A stretch of DNA of 32,029 nt, taken from positions 1 through 32,029 of the forward strand of contig NZ_JACMSF010000076.1 in NCBI RefSeq assembly GCF_014257025.1, written 5' to 3'. This DNA is from Streptomyces cupreus (GTDB lineage: Bacteria > Actinomycetota > Actinomycetes > Streptomycetales > Streptomycetaceae). Each line of letters begins with the position of its first letter. The first letter of the stretch is position 1. Shown in pieces: positions 1 to 7,588 of this stretch. Position numbers and translations under genes: made by a program. The notes under the pieces are model-generated. The model had not been told where the DNA came from and searched no databases. It was given only the letters and a program-made list of their open reading frames with translations.

Positions 1-190
1 CCGCGAGGCCGACCTCGGCGTCGCCTCCGGCAACGGCAAGGGCCAGATCTTCGTCAAGGGCGAGGTCATCAAGACGGTCCCGGAATCCAAGATCGTGGAA
101 ACCCTGATCGAGGAGGCCATGAAGCTGGCCGAGCAGATGCAGGGCGAGGGCATCGAGTCGGGCGAGCCGTCGGTTTCGGTCGCGGGCTGA
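1..190 (+). CDS. ispG: 4-hydroxy-3-methylbut-2-enyl diphosphate synthase, C-terminal end (partial)
   Basis: The window opens inside this gene; reading starts at base 2 and runs 62 codons to TGA at 188-190. The visible protein begins READLGVASGNGKGQIFVKG and continues with GEVIKTVPES and a helix ending in IEEAMKLAEQM, which I recognise as the carboxyl end of actinobacterial IspG (GcpE). The family makes HMBPP from MEcPP in the non-mevalonate isoprenoid pathway using a [4Fe-4S] cluster. The cluster cysteines and catalytic barrel lie outside the window, so activity cannot be judged from this piece. A gap of about 150 bases separates it from the next gene, which suggests that gene has its own start signals. 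Confidence 0.9.
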   Translation, partial: READLGVASGNGKGQIFVKGEVIKTVPESKIVETLIEEAMKLAEQMQGEGIESGEPSVSVAG

Positions 191-212
191 CGGAGGCACA
201 GGGAAACACCAG

Positions 213-228
213 CCCTCTGGGGGGAGGG
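213..228 (+). terminator. weak hairpin after ispG
   Basis: CCCTC at 213-217 can pair with GAGGG at 224-228 around a G-rich loop. A second, wider 7-bp pairing (265-271 with 294-300) lies downstream. Neither has a T run, so termination of ispG here is only a possibility. Confidence 0.25.
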
Positions 229-345
229 ACGGGTAAGGGCGGCGGGGGCGATCCACCAGGCGGCACCTGCGCACAGCGGCGCGGCAAAGCTTCCGCAGGT
301 ACAGTGCGGAGACCAGCCACCCTTTAGCGTGTGAGGCACCCGCCG

Positions 346-1194
346 TTGTTGACCCAGACCACCTCCCGGGTCCTCGAACCGAGCGACCTGGACGCGGCGC
401 TCGCCGTCCTGGACCGCGAGCCGGTCGCGAACGCCTTCGTCGCGTCCCGAGTCCAGGTCGCAGGCCTCGACCCCTGGCGCCTCGGCGGCGAAATGTGGGG
501 CTGGTACGAGGACGGCATGCTGACGTCCCTCTGCTACGCCGGCGCCAACCTCGTCCCCATCTGCGCCACCCCCCGAGCCGTCCGTGCCTTCGCCGACCGA
601 GCCCGCCGAGCGGGCCGCCGCTGCTCCTCGATCGTCGGCCCGGCCGAGTCCACCGCCCAGCTCTGGCGCCTGCTGGAACCCAACTGGGGCCCGGCCCGGG
701 ACGTACGGGCCCACCAGCCCCTCATGGTCACCGACCGCGCGCCGGAGAACATCACCCCCGACCCGCTGGTCCGTCGTATCCGCAAGGACGAGATGGACAC
801 GATCATGCCGGCGTGCGTGGCGATGTTCACGGAGGAGGTCGGCGTCTCCCCGATGGCAGGCGACGGAGGCCTCCTGTACCAGGCGAGGGTCGCCGAACTC
901 GTAGGCTCCGGCCGCTCCTTCGCCCGCCTCGACGAAGACGGCAAGGTGGTCTTCAAGGCGGAGATCGGCGCCGCGACCGACCGGGCCTGCCAGATCCAGG
1001 GCGTCTGGGTGGCCCCCGAGCACCGCGGTCAGGGCCTCGCGGCCCCCGCCATGGCAGCCGTACTGCGCTACGCCCTCGCGGACGTGGCCCCGGTGGTGAG
1101 CCTGTACGTCAACGACTTCAACACCGCGGCGAGAAGGACGTACCGAAGAGTCGGCTTCGAAGAGGTCGGCGCCTTCATGAGCGTCCTCTTTTAG
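346..1194 (+). CDS. GNAT family N-acetyltransferase with N-terminal DUF4081 domain
   Basis: About 282 residues in two parts. The first half (DUF4081-like) carries WRLGGEMWGWYEDGMLTSLC and GANLVPICATP. The second half is a GNAT acetyltransferase fold with the acetyl-CoA loop in VWVAPEHRGQGLAAPAMAAV (Q/RxxGxG/A type) and the closing VSLYVNDFNTAARRTYRRVG segment. The substrate is unknown. I prefer the TTG start at 346 (protein MLTQTTSRVL) because GAGG at 333-336 lies 9 bases before it; a GTG at 331, five codons upstream, is the alternative and has no visible Shine-Dalgarno site. The gene lies between ispG and proS, an arrangement I remember from other Streptomyces. Family call is firm, function open. 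Confidence 0.85.
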   Translation: MLTQTTSRVLEPSDLDAALAVLDREPVANAFVASRVQVAGLDPWRLGGEMWGWYEDGMLTSLCYAGANLVPICATPRAVRAFADRARRAGRRCSSIVGPAESTAQLWRLLEPNWGPARDVRAHQPLMVTDRAPENITPDPLVRRIRKDEMDTIMPACVAMFTEEVGVSPMAGDGGLLYQARVAELVGSGRSFARLDEDGKVVFKAEIGAATDRACQIQGVWVAPEHRGQGLAAPAMAAVLRYALADVAPVVSLYVNDFNTAARRTYRRVGFEEVGAFMSVLF

Positions 1195-1201
1195 CTCCCT
1201 G

Positions 1202-1207
1202 TACCCT
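1202..1207 (+). promoter_or_regulatory. -10 element for a leaderless acetyltransferase mRNA
   Basis: TACCCT ends 6 bases before the ATG at 1214, where transcription could begin at or next to the start codon. No Shine-Dalgarno sequence precedes that ATG. The -35 is weak (TGAGCG at 1178-1183). Confidence 0.4.
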
Positions 1208-1213
1208 CCCGGC

Positions 1214-1744
1214 ATGGACCTCGTCATCGGCCCCCTGGATCTGTCGGCCCATGTGGACGAGGCCCTGGCCGTTCAAGCCGTCGCCTTCGGACTCGGCCCG
1301 GACGAGGTGGCCGTACGCCGTCAGATCGTCCTGCGCCACATGACCTACCCCGGAGCCCGCGCCCTGGGCGCCACCGCGCACGGACGGCTCGTCGGATTCG
1401 TCTACGGCATGCCGAATGACCGCACCCACTGGTGGTCCACCGTCGTGGAGCCGTACCTCCGCGCGCAGGGCAACGACCACTGGCTCGACGACTCCTTCGT
1501 CATCACCGAGCTCCATGTCCACCCGGTGTACCAGAACCGGGGAGTCGGCCGCGCCCTGATCACCGCGATCACCGACGGCGCCGCCGAACCCCGCTCGATC
1601 CTCTCCGCGATCGACACCGACAGCCCGGCCCGCGGCCTCTACCACTCCCTCGGCTACCAGGACCTCGCCCGCCAGGTCCACTTCCCCAGCGCCCCCAAGC
1701 CGTACGCAGTGATGGGCGCCCCCCTGCCCCTGCGCCGCCGCTAA
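1214..1744 (+). CDS. GNAT family N-acetyltransferase
   Basis: A 176-residue single-domain acetyltransferase. The GNAT signature is visible as FVITELHVHPVYQNRGVGRA (beta-4 plus the pyrophosphate-binding RGVGRA loop, about residues 95-115), followed by the conserved ARGLYHSLGYQ near the end, the usual position of the late GNAT tyrosine. Length is normal for a one-domain GNAT. The acceptor (amino sugar, peptide or small amine) cannot be predicted. The gene starts 19 bases after the previous acetyltransferase but seems to have its own promoter and no ribosome binding site, so it is probably translated from a leaderless message. Confidence 0.85.
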   Translation: MDLVIGPLDLSAHVDEALAVQAVAFGLGPDEVAVRRQIVLRHMTYPGARALGATAHGRLVGFVYGMPNDRTHWWSTVVEPYLRAQGNDHWLDDSFVITELHVHPVYQNRGVGRALITAITDGAAEPRSILSAIDTDSPARGLYHSLGYQDLARQVHFPSAPKPYAVMGAPLPLRRR

Positions 1745-1816
1745 CCGATTTCCACCGTCCCGCACCCCCCGGCTAACCTCCTGCCATAACCCTTACGCAG
1801 CAGGAGTACACGAACC

Positions 1817-3520
1817 ATGGCGAACGCACCGGTCCAGCGCATGTCCCAGTTGATGGCGAAGACGCTGCGCGACGACCCGGCGGACGCCGAGGTCCTCAGC
1901 CACAAGCTGCTCGTCCGGGCCGGCTACGTCCGCCGCACGGCGGCCGGCATCTGGTCCTGGCTGCCCCTCGGCAAGCGGGTCCTCGCGAACGTGGAGCGCA
2001 TCGTCCGCGAGGAGATGGACGCCATCGGCGCCCAGGAGGTGCTGCTCCCCGCGCTGCTGCCGCGTGAGCCGTACGACGCGACGGGCCGCTGGGACGAGTA
2101 CGGCCAGGAGCTGTTCCGCCTCAAGGACCGCAAGGGCGGCGACTACCTGCTCGGCCCCACCCACGAGGAGATCTTCACCCTGCTGGTGAAGGACCAGGCG
2201 TCCTCCTACAAGGACATGCCGGTCATCCTCTACCAGATCCAGCACAAGTACCGCGACGAGGCCCGTCCGCGGGCCGGCATCCTGCGCGGCCGTGAGTTCC
2301 TGATGAAGGACTCCTACTCCTTCGACCTGGACGACGAGGGCCTCGCCCAGTCCTACGCCCTGCACCGCCAGGCCTACCAGCGCGTCTTCGCGCGCCTCGG
2401 CCTCGACTACCGCATCTGCGCCGCCACCGCCGGCGCCATGGGCGGCTCGAAGTCCGAGGAGTTCCTGGCCCCGGCCGAGGCCGGCGAGGACACCTTCGCG
2501 GACTGCCCGAACTGCGACTTCGCGGCGAACACCGAGGCGATCACGTACGAGCTGAAGCCGGTGGACGGTTCGGCATTGCCCGAGGCCGAGGAGATTCCGA
2601 CCCCCGACACCCCCACCATCGAGACCCTCGCCGCCCACCTCGGCGTCCCGGCCTCCGCCACCCTGAAGAACCTTCTCGTCAAGGTCGACGGCGAGATCGT
2701 CGCCGTCGGTGTCCCCGGCGACCGTGAGGTCGACATGGGCAAGGTCGAGGCGCACTTCGCCCCGGCCACCGTCGAGATGGTCACCGAGGAGGACTTCGCG
2801 GGCCGCCCCGACCTGGTGCGCGGTTACGTCGGTCCGCAGGGTCTGGGCGAGAAGGTCAAGTACCTCGCCGACCCGCGCGTGGCCCCCGGCACCTCCTGGA
2901 TCACGGGCGCCAACAAGGAGGGCATGCACGCGAAGAACGTCGTCGCGGGCCGTGACTTCGAGGTCGACGAGTACGTCGACGTCGTGGTCGTCCAGGACGG
3001 CGACCCCTGCCCGAACTGCGGCACCGGCCTCAAGCTGGACCGCGCCATCGAGATCGGCCACATCTTCCAGCTCGGCCGCAAGTACGCGGACGCGTTGAAG
3101 CTCGACGTCCTCGGCCAGAACGGCAAACCGGTCCGCGTCACCATGGGCTCCTACGGCATCGGCGTCTCCCGCGCGGTCGCGGCGCTCGCCGAGCAGACCG
3201 CCGACGACAAGGGCCTGTGCTGGCCCGCCGAGGTCGCCCCGGCCGACGTCCATGTCGTGGCGGCCGGCAAGGCCCTCCAGACCGAACTCGCCCTCGACGT
3301 CTCCGAGAAGCTGGCGGCGAAGGGCCTGCGGGTCCTGTGCGACGACCGCGCCGGGGTGTCCCCGGGCGTGAAGTTCACCGACTCCGAGCTGATCGGCGTA
3401 CCGCAGATCCTGGTGGCGGGGCGGCGCGCGGCCGAGGGCGTGGTCGAGCTCAAGGACCGCCGTACCGGTGAGCGCGAGGAACTGACGGTCGAGGAGGCCA
3501 TCGCGCGCCTGAGCGCGTAG
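1817..3520 (+). CDS. proS: prolyl-tRNA synthetase (bacterial type, with editing domain)
   Basis: 567 residues, full length for bacterial-type ProRS, the class II enzyme that charges tRNA-Pro in the cytoplasm. Class II motif 2 begins near residue 145 (YRDEARPRAGILRGREF) and motif 3 is GSYGIGVSR at about 444-452. Between them lies the inserted editing domain that clears Ala-tRNA-Pro, recognisable by ASATLKNLLVKVDGEIVAVG and VPGDREVDMGKVEAHF. Two CxxC pairs (C230/C233 and C398/C401) bracket the insertion. The last 120 residues form the anticodon-binding domain (DDRAGVSPGVKFTDSELIG). ATG at 1817 has GGAG about 10 bases upstream. The gene ends in a strong hairpin shared with the convergent operon. 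Confidence 0.97.
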   Translation: MANAPVQRMSQLMAKTLRDDPADAEVLSHKLLVRAGYVRRTAAGIWSWLPLGKRVLANVERIVREEMDAIGAQEVLLPALLPREPYDATGRWDEYGQELFRLKDRKGGDYLLGPTHEEIFTLLVKDQASSYKDMPVILYQIQHKYRDEARPRAGILRGREFLMKDSYSFDLDDEGLAQSYALHRQAYQRVFARLGLDYRICAATAGAMGGSKSEEFLAPAEAGEDTFADCPNCDFAANTEAITYELKPVDGSALPEAEEIPTPDTPTIETLAAHLGVPASATLKNLLVKVDGEIVAVGVPGDREVDMGKVEAHFAPATVEMVTEEDFAGRPDLVRGYVGPQGLGEKVKYLADPRVAPGTSWITGANKEGMHAKNVVAGRDFEVDEYVDVVVVQDGDPCPNCGTGLKLDRAIEIGHIFQLGRKYADALKLDVLGQNGKPVRVTMGSYGIGVSRAVAALAEQTADDKGLCWPAEVAPADVHVVAAGKALQTELALDVSEKLAAKGLRVLCDDRAGVSPGVKFTDSELIGVPQILVAGRRAAEGVVELKDRRTGEREELTVEEAIARLSA

Positions 3521-3527
3521 CGCACGA

Positions 3528-3563
3528 GAAAGGTGCGGGTCCCCGTGGGGACCCGCACCTTTC
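3528..3563. terminator. bidirectional intrinsic terminator between proS and the convergent operon
   Basis: A perfect 17-bp inverted repeat (3528-3544 with 3547-3563) separated by only two bases, starting 8 bases after the proS stop and ending 6 bases before the stop of the convergent gene. The stem tips in AAAGG/CCTTT give short A/T tracts on both strands, fitting termination in both directions. Confidence 0.85.
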
Positions 3564-3568
3564 GCTTG

Positions 3569-4462
3569 TCACAGCCAGCCGGCGAACTCCAGCAGCAGCT
3601 CCGCGTCCTGCTGCCGTCCGACTCGCAGTGCCCGCACTCCTGACTCCACGGCCCGGAAGAGCGTCCAGCCGCGCAGCCGTTCCTGATCCACGTCCAGCGA
3701 CTCGGCAAGGCGCTTGATGCGCCGTCGCGTGGTGGCCGCCCCCGACGGCGAGGCGATCAAGTCCTCCACCCGGTCCCGCACCAGCCGAGCCAGGTCGAAC
3801 GCGCACTCGCCCACCACCGGATCCGGCCCCACGGCCAACCACGGTATCCGCTCGCCCGACAGCACCTTGCTCTGCCGGAACGTGCCGTGCAGCAACCGGT
3901 GCTCGGGCGGCGCGGCCAGCAACTCCTCACGCGCGGCAAGCGCGGCGTCGACCAGCGCGGTCACCCCGGCCTCCGCCGTCGCCCGCATGGCCTCCGCCTG
4001 TCGCCCGGTCCGCTCGGCCACCGTCTCGAAGACATGATCCCCGGGCGGCTCCACCCACAGCCGCCGCAAGGTCCCCGCCGCCTCCAGCAACGCCTTCGCC
4101 TCCGGCAACGACCGCACCGACACATCCGGATGCAGCCGCTCCAGCAACAGCACCCCCTCCGTGACGAAGGGCTCCAGCAGCTGTACGGCACCCAGGCCGG
4201 CCCAGTGCGCCAGCGCAGCGCGCTCGCTCTCGGGCCGGGCCCGCGGCGGGGCCAGCTTCAGCACGGCCGGCGTGCCGTCCGCCCGCCGCACCAGCACGAC
4301 CAGGCTGCTGCGCCCGCCGGGCACCTGCACCCGCTCCACGGTCAACTCGCGTAGCGTCACGGCCTGCTGCGTCGCCTCGGGCAGCTTATCCAGCCAGCCG
4401 TCGGCGTCCGGTGCCGTCTCACCGAGCGCCCTGACCAGACGCCGCGGCGGTTCGAAAGCCAT
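3569..4462 (-). CDS. aminoglycoside-phosphotransferase-fold protein with degraded active site (probable pseudokinase)
   Basis: 297 residues from ATG at 4462 (protein MAFEPPRRLVRALG), chosen because GGAAGGAAA lies 9 bases upstream. It resembles the aminoglycoside/hydroxyurea phosphotransferase family: AVLKL with a candidate ATP-site lysine (K69), a hinge-like VLLLERL (104-110), and the catalytic-loop region HRLLHGTFRQSKVL followed by PWLAVGPDPVVGECAFDLARL. In active members the loop reads HGDLHxxN and the metal site is IDP. Here the positions read HGTFRQSK (192-199) and VGP (211-213), so the catalytic Asp, the Asn and the metal-binding Asp are all absent. Phosphotransfer is therefore unlikely; a binding or regulatory role is inferred. 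Third gene of a minus-strand operon with the ferritin-like and lipoprotein genes. Confidence 0.8.
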   Translation of the reverse strand: MAFEPPRRLVRALGETAPDADGWLDKLPEATQQAVTLRELTVERVQVPGGRSSLVVLVRRADGTPAVLKLAPPRARPESERAALAHWAGLGAVQLLEPFVTEGVLLLERLHPDVSVRSLPEAKALLEAAGTLRRLWVEPPGDHVFETVAERTGRQAEAMRATAEAGVTALVDAALAAREELLAAPPEHRLLHGTFRQSKVLSGERIPWLAVGPDPVVGECAFDLARLVRDRVEDLIASPSGAATTRRRIKRLAESLDVDQERLRGWTLFRAVESGVRALRVGRQQDAELLLEFAGWL

Positions 4463-4488
4463 ACGCGAGAGTTTCCTTCCAGTACAGG

Positions 4489-4953
4489 TCACGCCGTGGG
4501 CGTCGCCGATGCCGAGCCGGTGGCCGCACGCTCGGCGAGCCCAGGGAAGGCTACGCTCTCACCGCGCCAGCGCACCGCCCGCACCGCCGCCTCCCGCAGC
4601 GCCTCGGCGGCCGTACGGCGCCGCTCGCCCGTGGCGGCCCGGACCAGATCGGAGTAGACCCCGGCCACCCGGTCCTCCACCTCGGCGGCGAGCCGGGTCG
4701 CCGCCGACGAGTCCGATACCGCGAACGGCAGGGCGTACCCGGCCTCCGCGGCGACCGGCTCCCCGCCCAGGTCCAGCACCTCGCGCACCAGGGCGTCCCG
4801 CCGCGCCCGATGGGCGTCGTACGCCCCCCGGGCCTCGGTCCGCCGCGCCTCCCGGATCCGCCCGCCGACGACGCCGTATCCGTACACCGCCGCGTGCTCG
4901 GCGGCCAGCGCCGCCTGGAGGGCGGTCAGTTCCTCGGCCTTGGCCTTGCTCAC
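4489..4953 (-). CDS. ferritin-like domain protein (DUF4439)
   Basis: 154 residues, almost wholly helical. LQAALAAEHAAVYGYGVVGG near the N-terminus is the hallmark of DUF4439 ferritin-like proteins; E19, H20 and H48 (in AYDAHRARRDAL) are possible metal ligands, and the rest is consistent with a four-helix bundle. Metal binding and function are not established. The GTG start at 4953 overlaps the TGA of the upstream lipoprotein gene by four bases (GTGA), so translation is probably coupled. The stop lies 26 bases before the pseudokinase start. No signal peptide is visible, so it is presumably cytoplasmic, although its partner is exported. Confidence 0.8.
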   Translation of the reverse strand: MSKAKAEELTALQAALAAEHAAVYGYGVVGGRIREARRTEARGAYDAHRARRDALVREVLDLGGEPVAAEAGYALPFAVSDSSAATRLAAEVEDRVAGVYSDLVRAATGERRRTAAEALREAAVRAVRWRGESVAFPGLAERAATGSASATPTA

Positions 4954-5459
4954 GCCTCACCCTCCGTCAGCAGATACACATGCGCCGCCCCGGACGCCGC
5001 CACCGAGGCCAGCAGCCGGGCGAGTTCCCCGGGCAGCCCCAGCAGCGACTCGGTCCTCCGGTCGGCCAGAGTCCGTTCGGCGGCGGCGAGTTCCGCGAGG
5101 GCGCCCTTCTCGTCGGACGGCACCGCCGGGGGCGTCGCCGAAGCGGAGGGCGTGGCCGTCCTGGCCGCCGTACCCCCGAAGGCCTCCGCGTGCCGGACCG
5201 CCTCCGCGCGCAGCGGTCGTAGCCGATCCGCCAGGGCCGGGTGGACGGCGATCACCGCGTCGTAGCGGTCGACCAGCTCCGCGCTGTCCCGGGCCGCACG
5301 CGCGCGTGCGCGATCCGCGGCCGACGGGCTGCCGCCCGTGCTGCCGTCGGTGTCCGAGCCGGGCGAACAGCCCACGAGCAGAGCGGCACCGGTGGCCGCG
5401 GCGAGCAGGCTCCTTCTGCGCGGCCCCGAGGGCATGCGCGGCGGCGGGGGAAACGGCAC
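4950..5459 (-). CDS. putative lipoprotein, first gene of the operon
   Basis: 169 residues. The N-terminus has the arginine cluster PRRRSLLAAATG, a hydrophobic stretch and the lipobox LLVGC, with Cys31 the predicted lipidated residue; the RRR pattern is compatible with Tat export. A low-complexity Ser/Gly/Thr linker follows (SPGSDTDGSTGGSPSAADRA), then an alanine-rich helical domain with the segments AELVDRYDAVIAVHPALADR and LAELAAAERTLADRRTESLL. No enzymatic motif is seen. GTG at 5459 is supported by GAGGA about 8 bases upstream. The export signal places the mature protein on the outer face of the membrane. It is divergent from rimP. Confidence 0.75.
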   Translation of the reverse strand: MPFPPPPRMPSGPRRRSLLAAATGAALLVGCSPGSDTDGSTGGSPSAADRARARAARDSAELVDRYDAVIAVHPALADRLRPLRAEAVRHAEAFGGTAARTATPSASATPPAVPSDEKGALAELAAAERTLADRRTESLLGLPGELARLLASVAASGAAHVYLLTEGEA

Positions 5460-5593
5460 GGCAGACGTCCTCGGTGCTCGTACGGAGGGGGAGGGGCGGC
5501 ACGCCCGTGATCACGGTACCCGTGGACATGACCAGGACCACTCACCGGCACCCGTCCGCTACCCGATGGACGGCAACACACCCCGGGACCGGA

Positions 5594-5599
5594 TACCCT
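5594..5599 (+). promoter_or_regulatory. candidate -10 element for the rimP-nusA operon
   Basis: TACCCT lies 56 bases before the rimP ATG within the divergent intergenic region (5460-5655). The same hexamer precedes the acetyltransferase at 1214 and rpsO. No convincing -35 is visible. Confidence 0.35.
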
Positions 5600-5655
5600 T
5601 TGAGCAGACACGCGACCCATCCCACAACAGCACACGCGGCCGAGGAGTCACCCGG

Positions 5656-6165
5656 ATGAGCACCACCCAGAGCGAGAGGCTGCGAGAACTCCTGGAACCG
5701 CTCGTCAGCTCCCAGGGCCTCGATCTCGAAGAGATCGCAGTGGACTCCGTCGGACGCAAGCGGGTGCTGCGCGTGGTCGTCGACTCCGACACCGGTGCCG
5801 ATCTGGACCAGATCGCCGATGTGAGCCGCGCGCTCTCGGCGAAGCTCGACGAGACGAATGTGATGGGCGACGGCGCGTACGACCTCGAAGTGGGTACCCC
5901 CGGTGCGGAGCGCGAGCTCACCGAGCACCGGCACTACGTGCGCGCTGTCGACCGCCTGGTGAGGTTCCAGCTCACCGAGGGCGGGGAGCTGGTCGCGCGG
6001 ATCCTGACCGTGGACGACGACGGCGTGGATCTCGAAGTACCCGGTGTGAAGGGCCGCAAGGCCACGACCCGCAGGCTCGCCTTCGGCGACATCGCCAAGG
6101 CCCGCGTCCAGGTCGAGTTCAGCCGCAAGGACAAGAAGGACATGAAGGAAGAGGAGGAGGCGTAG
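5656..6165 (+). CDS. rimP: ribosome maturation factor RimP
   Basis: 169 residues from ATG at 5656 (MSTTQSERLRELLEPLVSSQ), with GAGGAG 8 bases upstream; an open frame extends further 5-prime but lacks start signals. RimP helps 30S assembly. The N-terminal domain carries LRVVVDSDTGADLDQIADVS and the diagnostic YDLEVGTPGAERELTEHRHY (the conserved S/TPG motif). The C-terminal Sm-like domain includes DGVDLEVPGVKG. The tail is highly charged (KDKKDMKEEEEA), longer than in many homologues. nusA follows after 2 bases, the standard rimP-nusA pairing. Confidence 0.95.
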   Translation: MSTTQSERLRELLEPLVSSQGLDLEEIAVDSVGRKRVLRVVVDSDTGADLDQIADVSRALSAKLDETNVMGDGAYDLEVGTPGAERELTEHRHYVRAVDRLVRFQLTEGGELVARILTVDDDGVDLEVPGVKGRKATTRRLAFGDIAKARVQVEFSRKDKKDMKEEEEA

Positions 6166-6167
6166 CC

Positions 6168-7154
6168 GTGGACATCGACATGAGCGCCCTGCGGGGCTTG
6201 GTTCGGGAGAAGGAGATCTCCTTCGACCTGCTGGTCGAGGCGATCGAGTCGGCCCTCCTCATCGCCTACCACCGCACCGAGGGAAGCCGCCGTCACGCGC
6301 GCGTGGAGCTCAACCGGGAGACCGGGCATGTGACCGTGTGGGCGAAGGAGGATCCCGAGGACCTCGAAGAGGGTCAGGAGCCCCGCGAGTTCGACGACAC
6401 CCCGTCCGGCTTCGGCCGTATCGCCGCCACCACCGCCAAGCAGGTCATCCTGCAGCGGCTGCGCGACGCCGAGGACGACGCCACGCTCGGCGAGTACGCG
6501 GGGCGTGAGGGCGACATCGTCACCGGAGTGGTCCAGCAGGGCCGCGACCCGAAGAACGTGCTCGTGGACATCGGCAAGCTGGAGGCCATCCTGCCGGTGC
6601 AGGAGCAGGTGCCCGGCGAGACCTACCCGCACGGCATGCGGCTGCGCTCCTATGTCGTCCGCGTGGCCAAGGGCGTCCGTGGCCCCTCCGTCACCCTCTC
6701 CCGTACCCACCCGAACCTGGTGAAGAAGCTCTTCGCCCTGGAGGTGCCGGAGATCGCCGACGGTTCCGTCGAGATCGCGGCGATCGCCCGTGAGGCCGGT
6801 CACCGCACGAAGATCGCCGTCCGCTCCACCCGCTCGGGGCTGAACGCCAAGGGCGCCTGCATCGGCCCCATGGGCGGCCGTGTGCGCAATGTCATGGGCG
6901 AGCTGAACGGCGAGAAGATCGACATCGTCGACTGGTCGGACGACCCGGCCGAGATGGTGGCGAACGCGCTCTCGCCGGCCCGGGTCTCCAAGGTGGAGGT
7001 CGTGGACATGGCGGCCCGGTCCGCCCGGGTCACCGTGCCCGACTACCAGCTGTCGCTGGCGATCGGCAAGGAGGGGCAGAATGCCCGACTTGCGGCCCGC
7101 CTGACCGGCTGGCGGATCGACATCCGTCCCGACACCGAGCAGCCCGGGGAATAG
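6168..7154 (+). CDS. nusA: transcription termination/antitermination factor NusA
   Basis: 328 residues from GTG at 6168, two bases after the rimP stop, so probably translationally coupled. Domains in order: the RNA-polymerase-binding N-terminal domain (1-105), an S1 domain (about 113-180, with SYVVRVAKGVRGPSVTLSRT at its end), KH1 with CIGPMGGRVRNVM (231-243), and KH2 with LAIGKEGQNARLAARLTGW (297-315). It stops soon after KH2 and lacks the C-terminal acidic repeats of the E. coli protein, as expected outside proteobacteria. NusA modulates pausing, termination and rRNA antitermination. Confidence 0.97.
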   Translation: MDIDMSALRGLVREKEISFDLLVEAIESALLIAYHRTEGSRRHARVELNRETGHVTVWAKEDPEDLEEGQEPREFDDTPSGFGRIAATTAKQVILQRLRDAEDDATLGEYAGREGDIVTGVVQQGRDPKNVLVDIGKLEAILPVQEQVPGETYPHGMRLRSYVVRVAKGVRGPSVTLSRTHPNLVKKLFALEVPEIADGSVEIAAIAREAGHRTKIAVRSTRSGLNAKGACIGPMGGRVRNVMGELNGEKIDIVDWSDDPAEMVANALSPARVSKVEVVDMAARSARVTVPDYQLSLAIGKEGQNARLAARLTGWRIDIRPDTEQPGE

Positions 7155-7199
7155 AACCGGGCCGCAGGTGGCTTAGATCACGACAACAACCGTTCGATT

Positions 7200-7239
7200 C
7201 TTGCCCCAAAGGGGTGAGGTCGGTGCGGGGAGGTAGACT
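7200..7239 (+). promoter_or_regulatory. hairpin and -10-like hexamer before ylxR
   Basis: A short hairpin (7200-7207 with 7211-7218, AAA loop, two wobble pairs) lies downstream of nusA. TAGACT at 7234-7239 ends 5 bases before the ylxR GTG and could drive a leaderless message; GGGGAGG at 7227-7233 is also a usable but distant Shine-Dalgarno site. Confidence 0.35.
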
Positions 7240-7244
7240 TAACA

Positions 7245-7523
7245 GTGTCTGGCCGGACGCGAGCCCCAGCCTGCCCCGAGCGCACCTGCGTGGGGTGCCG
7301 GGAGCGAGCGGCCAAGAAGGACTTGCTGCGGATCGTGGCGATTAAGGACGAGTGCGTCCCCGATCATCGCGGTACGCTGCCCGGCCGGGGTGCGTATGTG
7401 CACCCCGCCCTGGTCTGTCTCGACCTGGCGGTACGCCGTCGGGCGTTCCCACGGGCGTTGCGCGCCCCGGGTCCGCTCGACACCAAGGCGTTGCGCCTCT
7501 ACGTCGAGCAGGCAACACCGTAA
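7245..7523 (+). CDS. ylxR: YlxR family RNA-binding protein
   Basis: 92 residues, a typical length for the YlxR (DUF448) family, small basic RNA-binding proteins of the nusA-infB operon. The family signature is complete: RTCVGCRERAAKKDLLRIV near the N-terminus and HRGTLPGRGAYVHPALVCLD in the middle. In Bacillus the protein has recently been linked to RNase P regulation (from memory). The GTG start at 7245 is the first in-frame start after GGGGAGG. The L7Ae-like gene ylxQ, which follows ylxR in Firmicutes, is absent here; infB comes next after a 146-base leader. Confidence 0.93.
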   Translation: MSGRTRAPACPERTCVGCRERAAKKDLLRIVAIKDECVPDHRGTLPGRGAYVHPALVCLDLAVRRRAFPRALRAPGPLDTKALRLYVEQATP

Positions 7524-7588
7524 GAAGCGTCGTACGGAACCCCGTGCGGCCCTGGTACCTCGCGAGTCGGAAGTAGGTCGAGATTGCG

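Noticed and set aside
1793..3253. 486-codon minus-strand frame opposite proS
   Set aside because: Shadow frame with valine/leucine/aspartate bias; proS on the plus strand is complete.
5338..5655. N-terminal extension of rimP
   Set aside because: It overlaps the divergent promoter region and the lipoprotein gene; ATG 5656 has GAGGAG and matches the family N-terminus.
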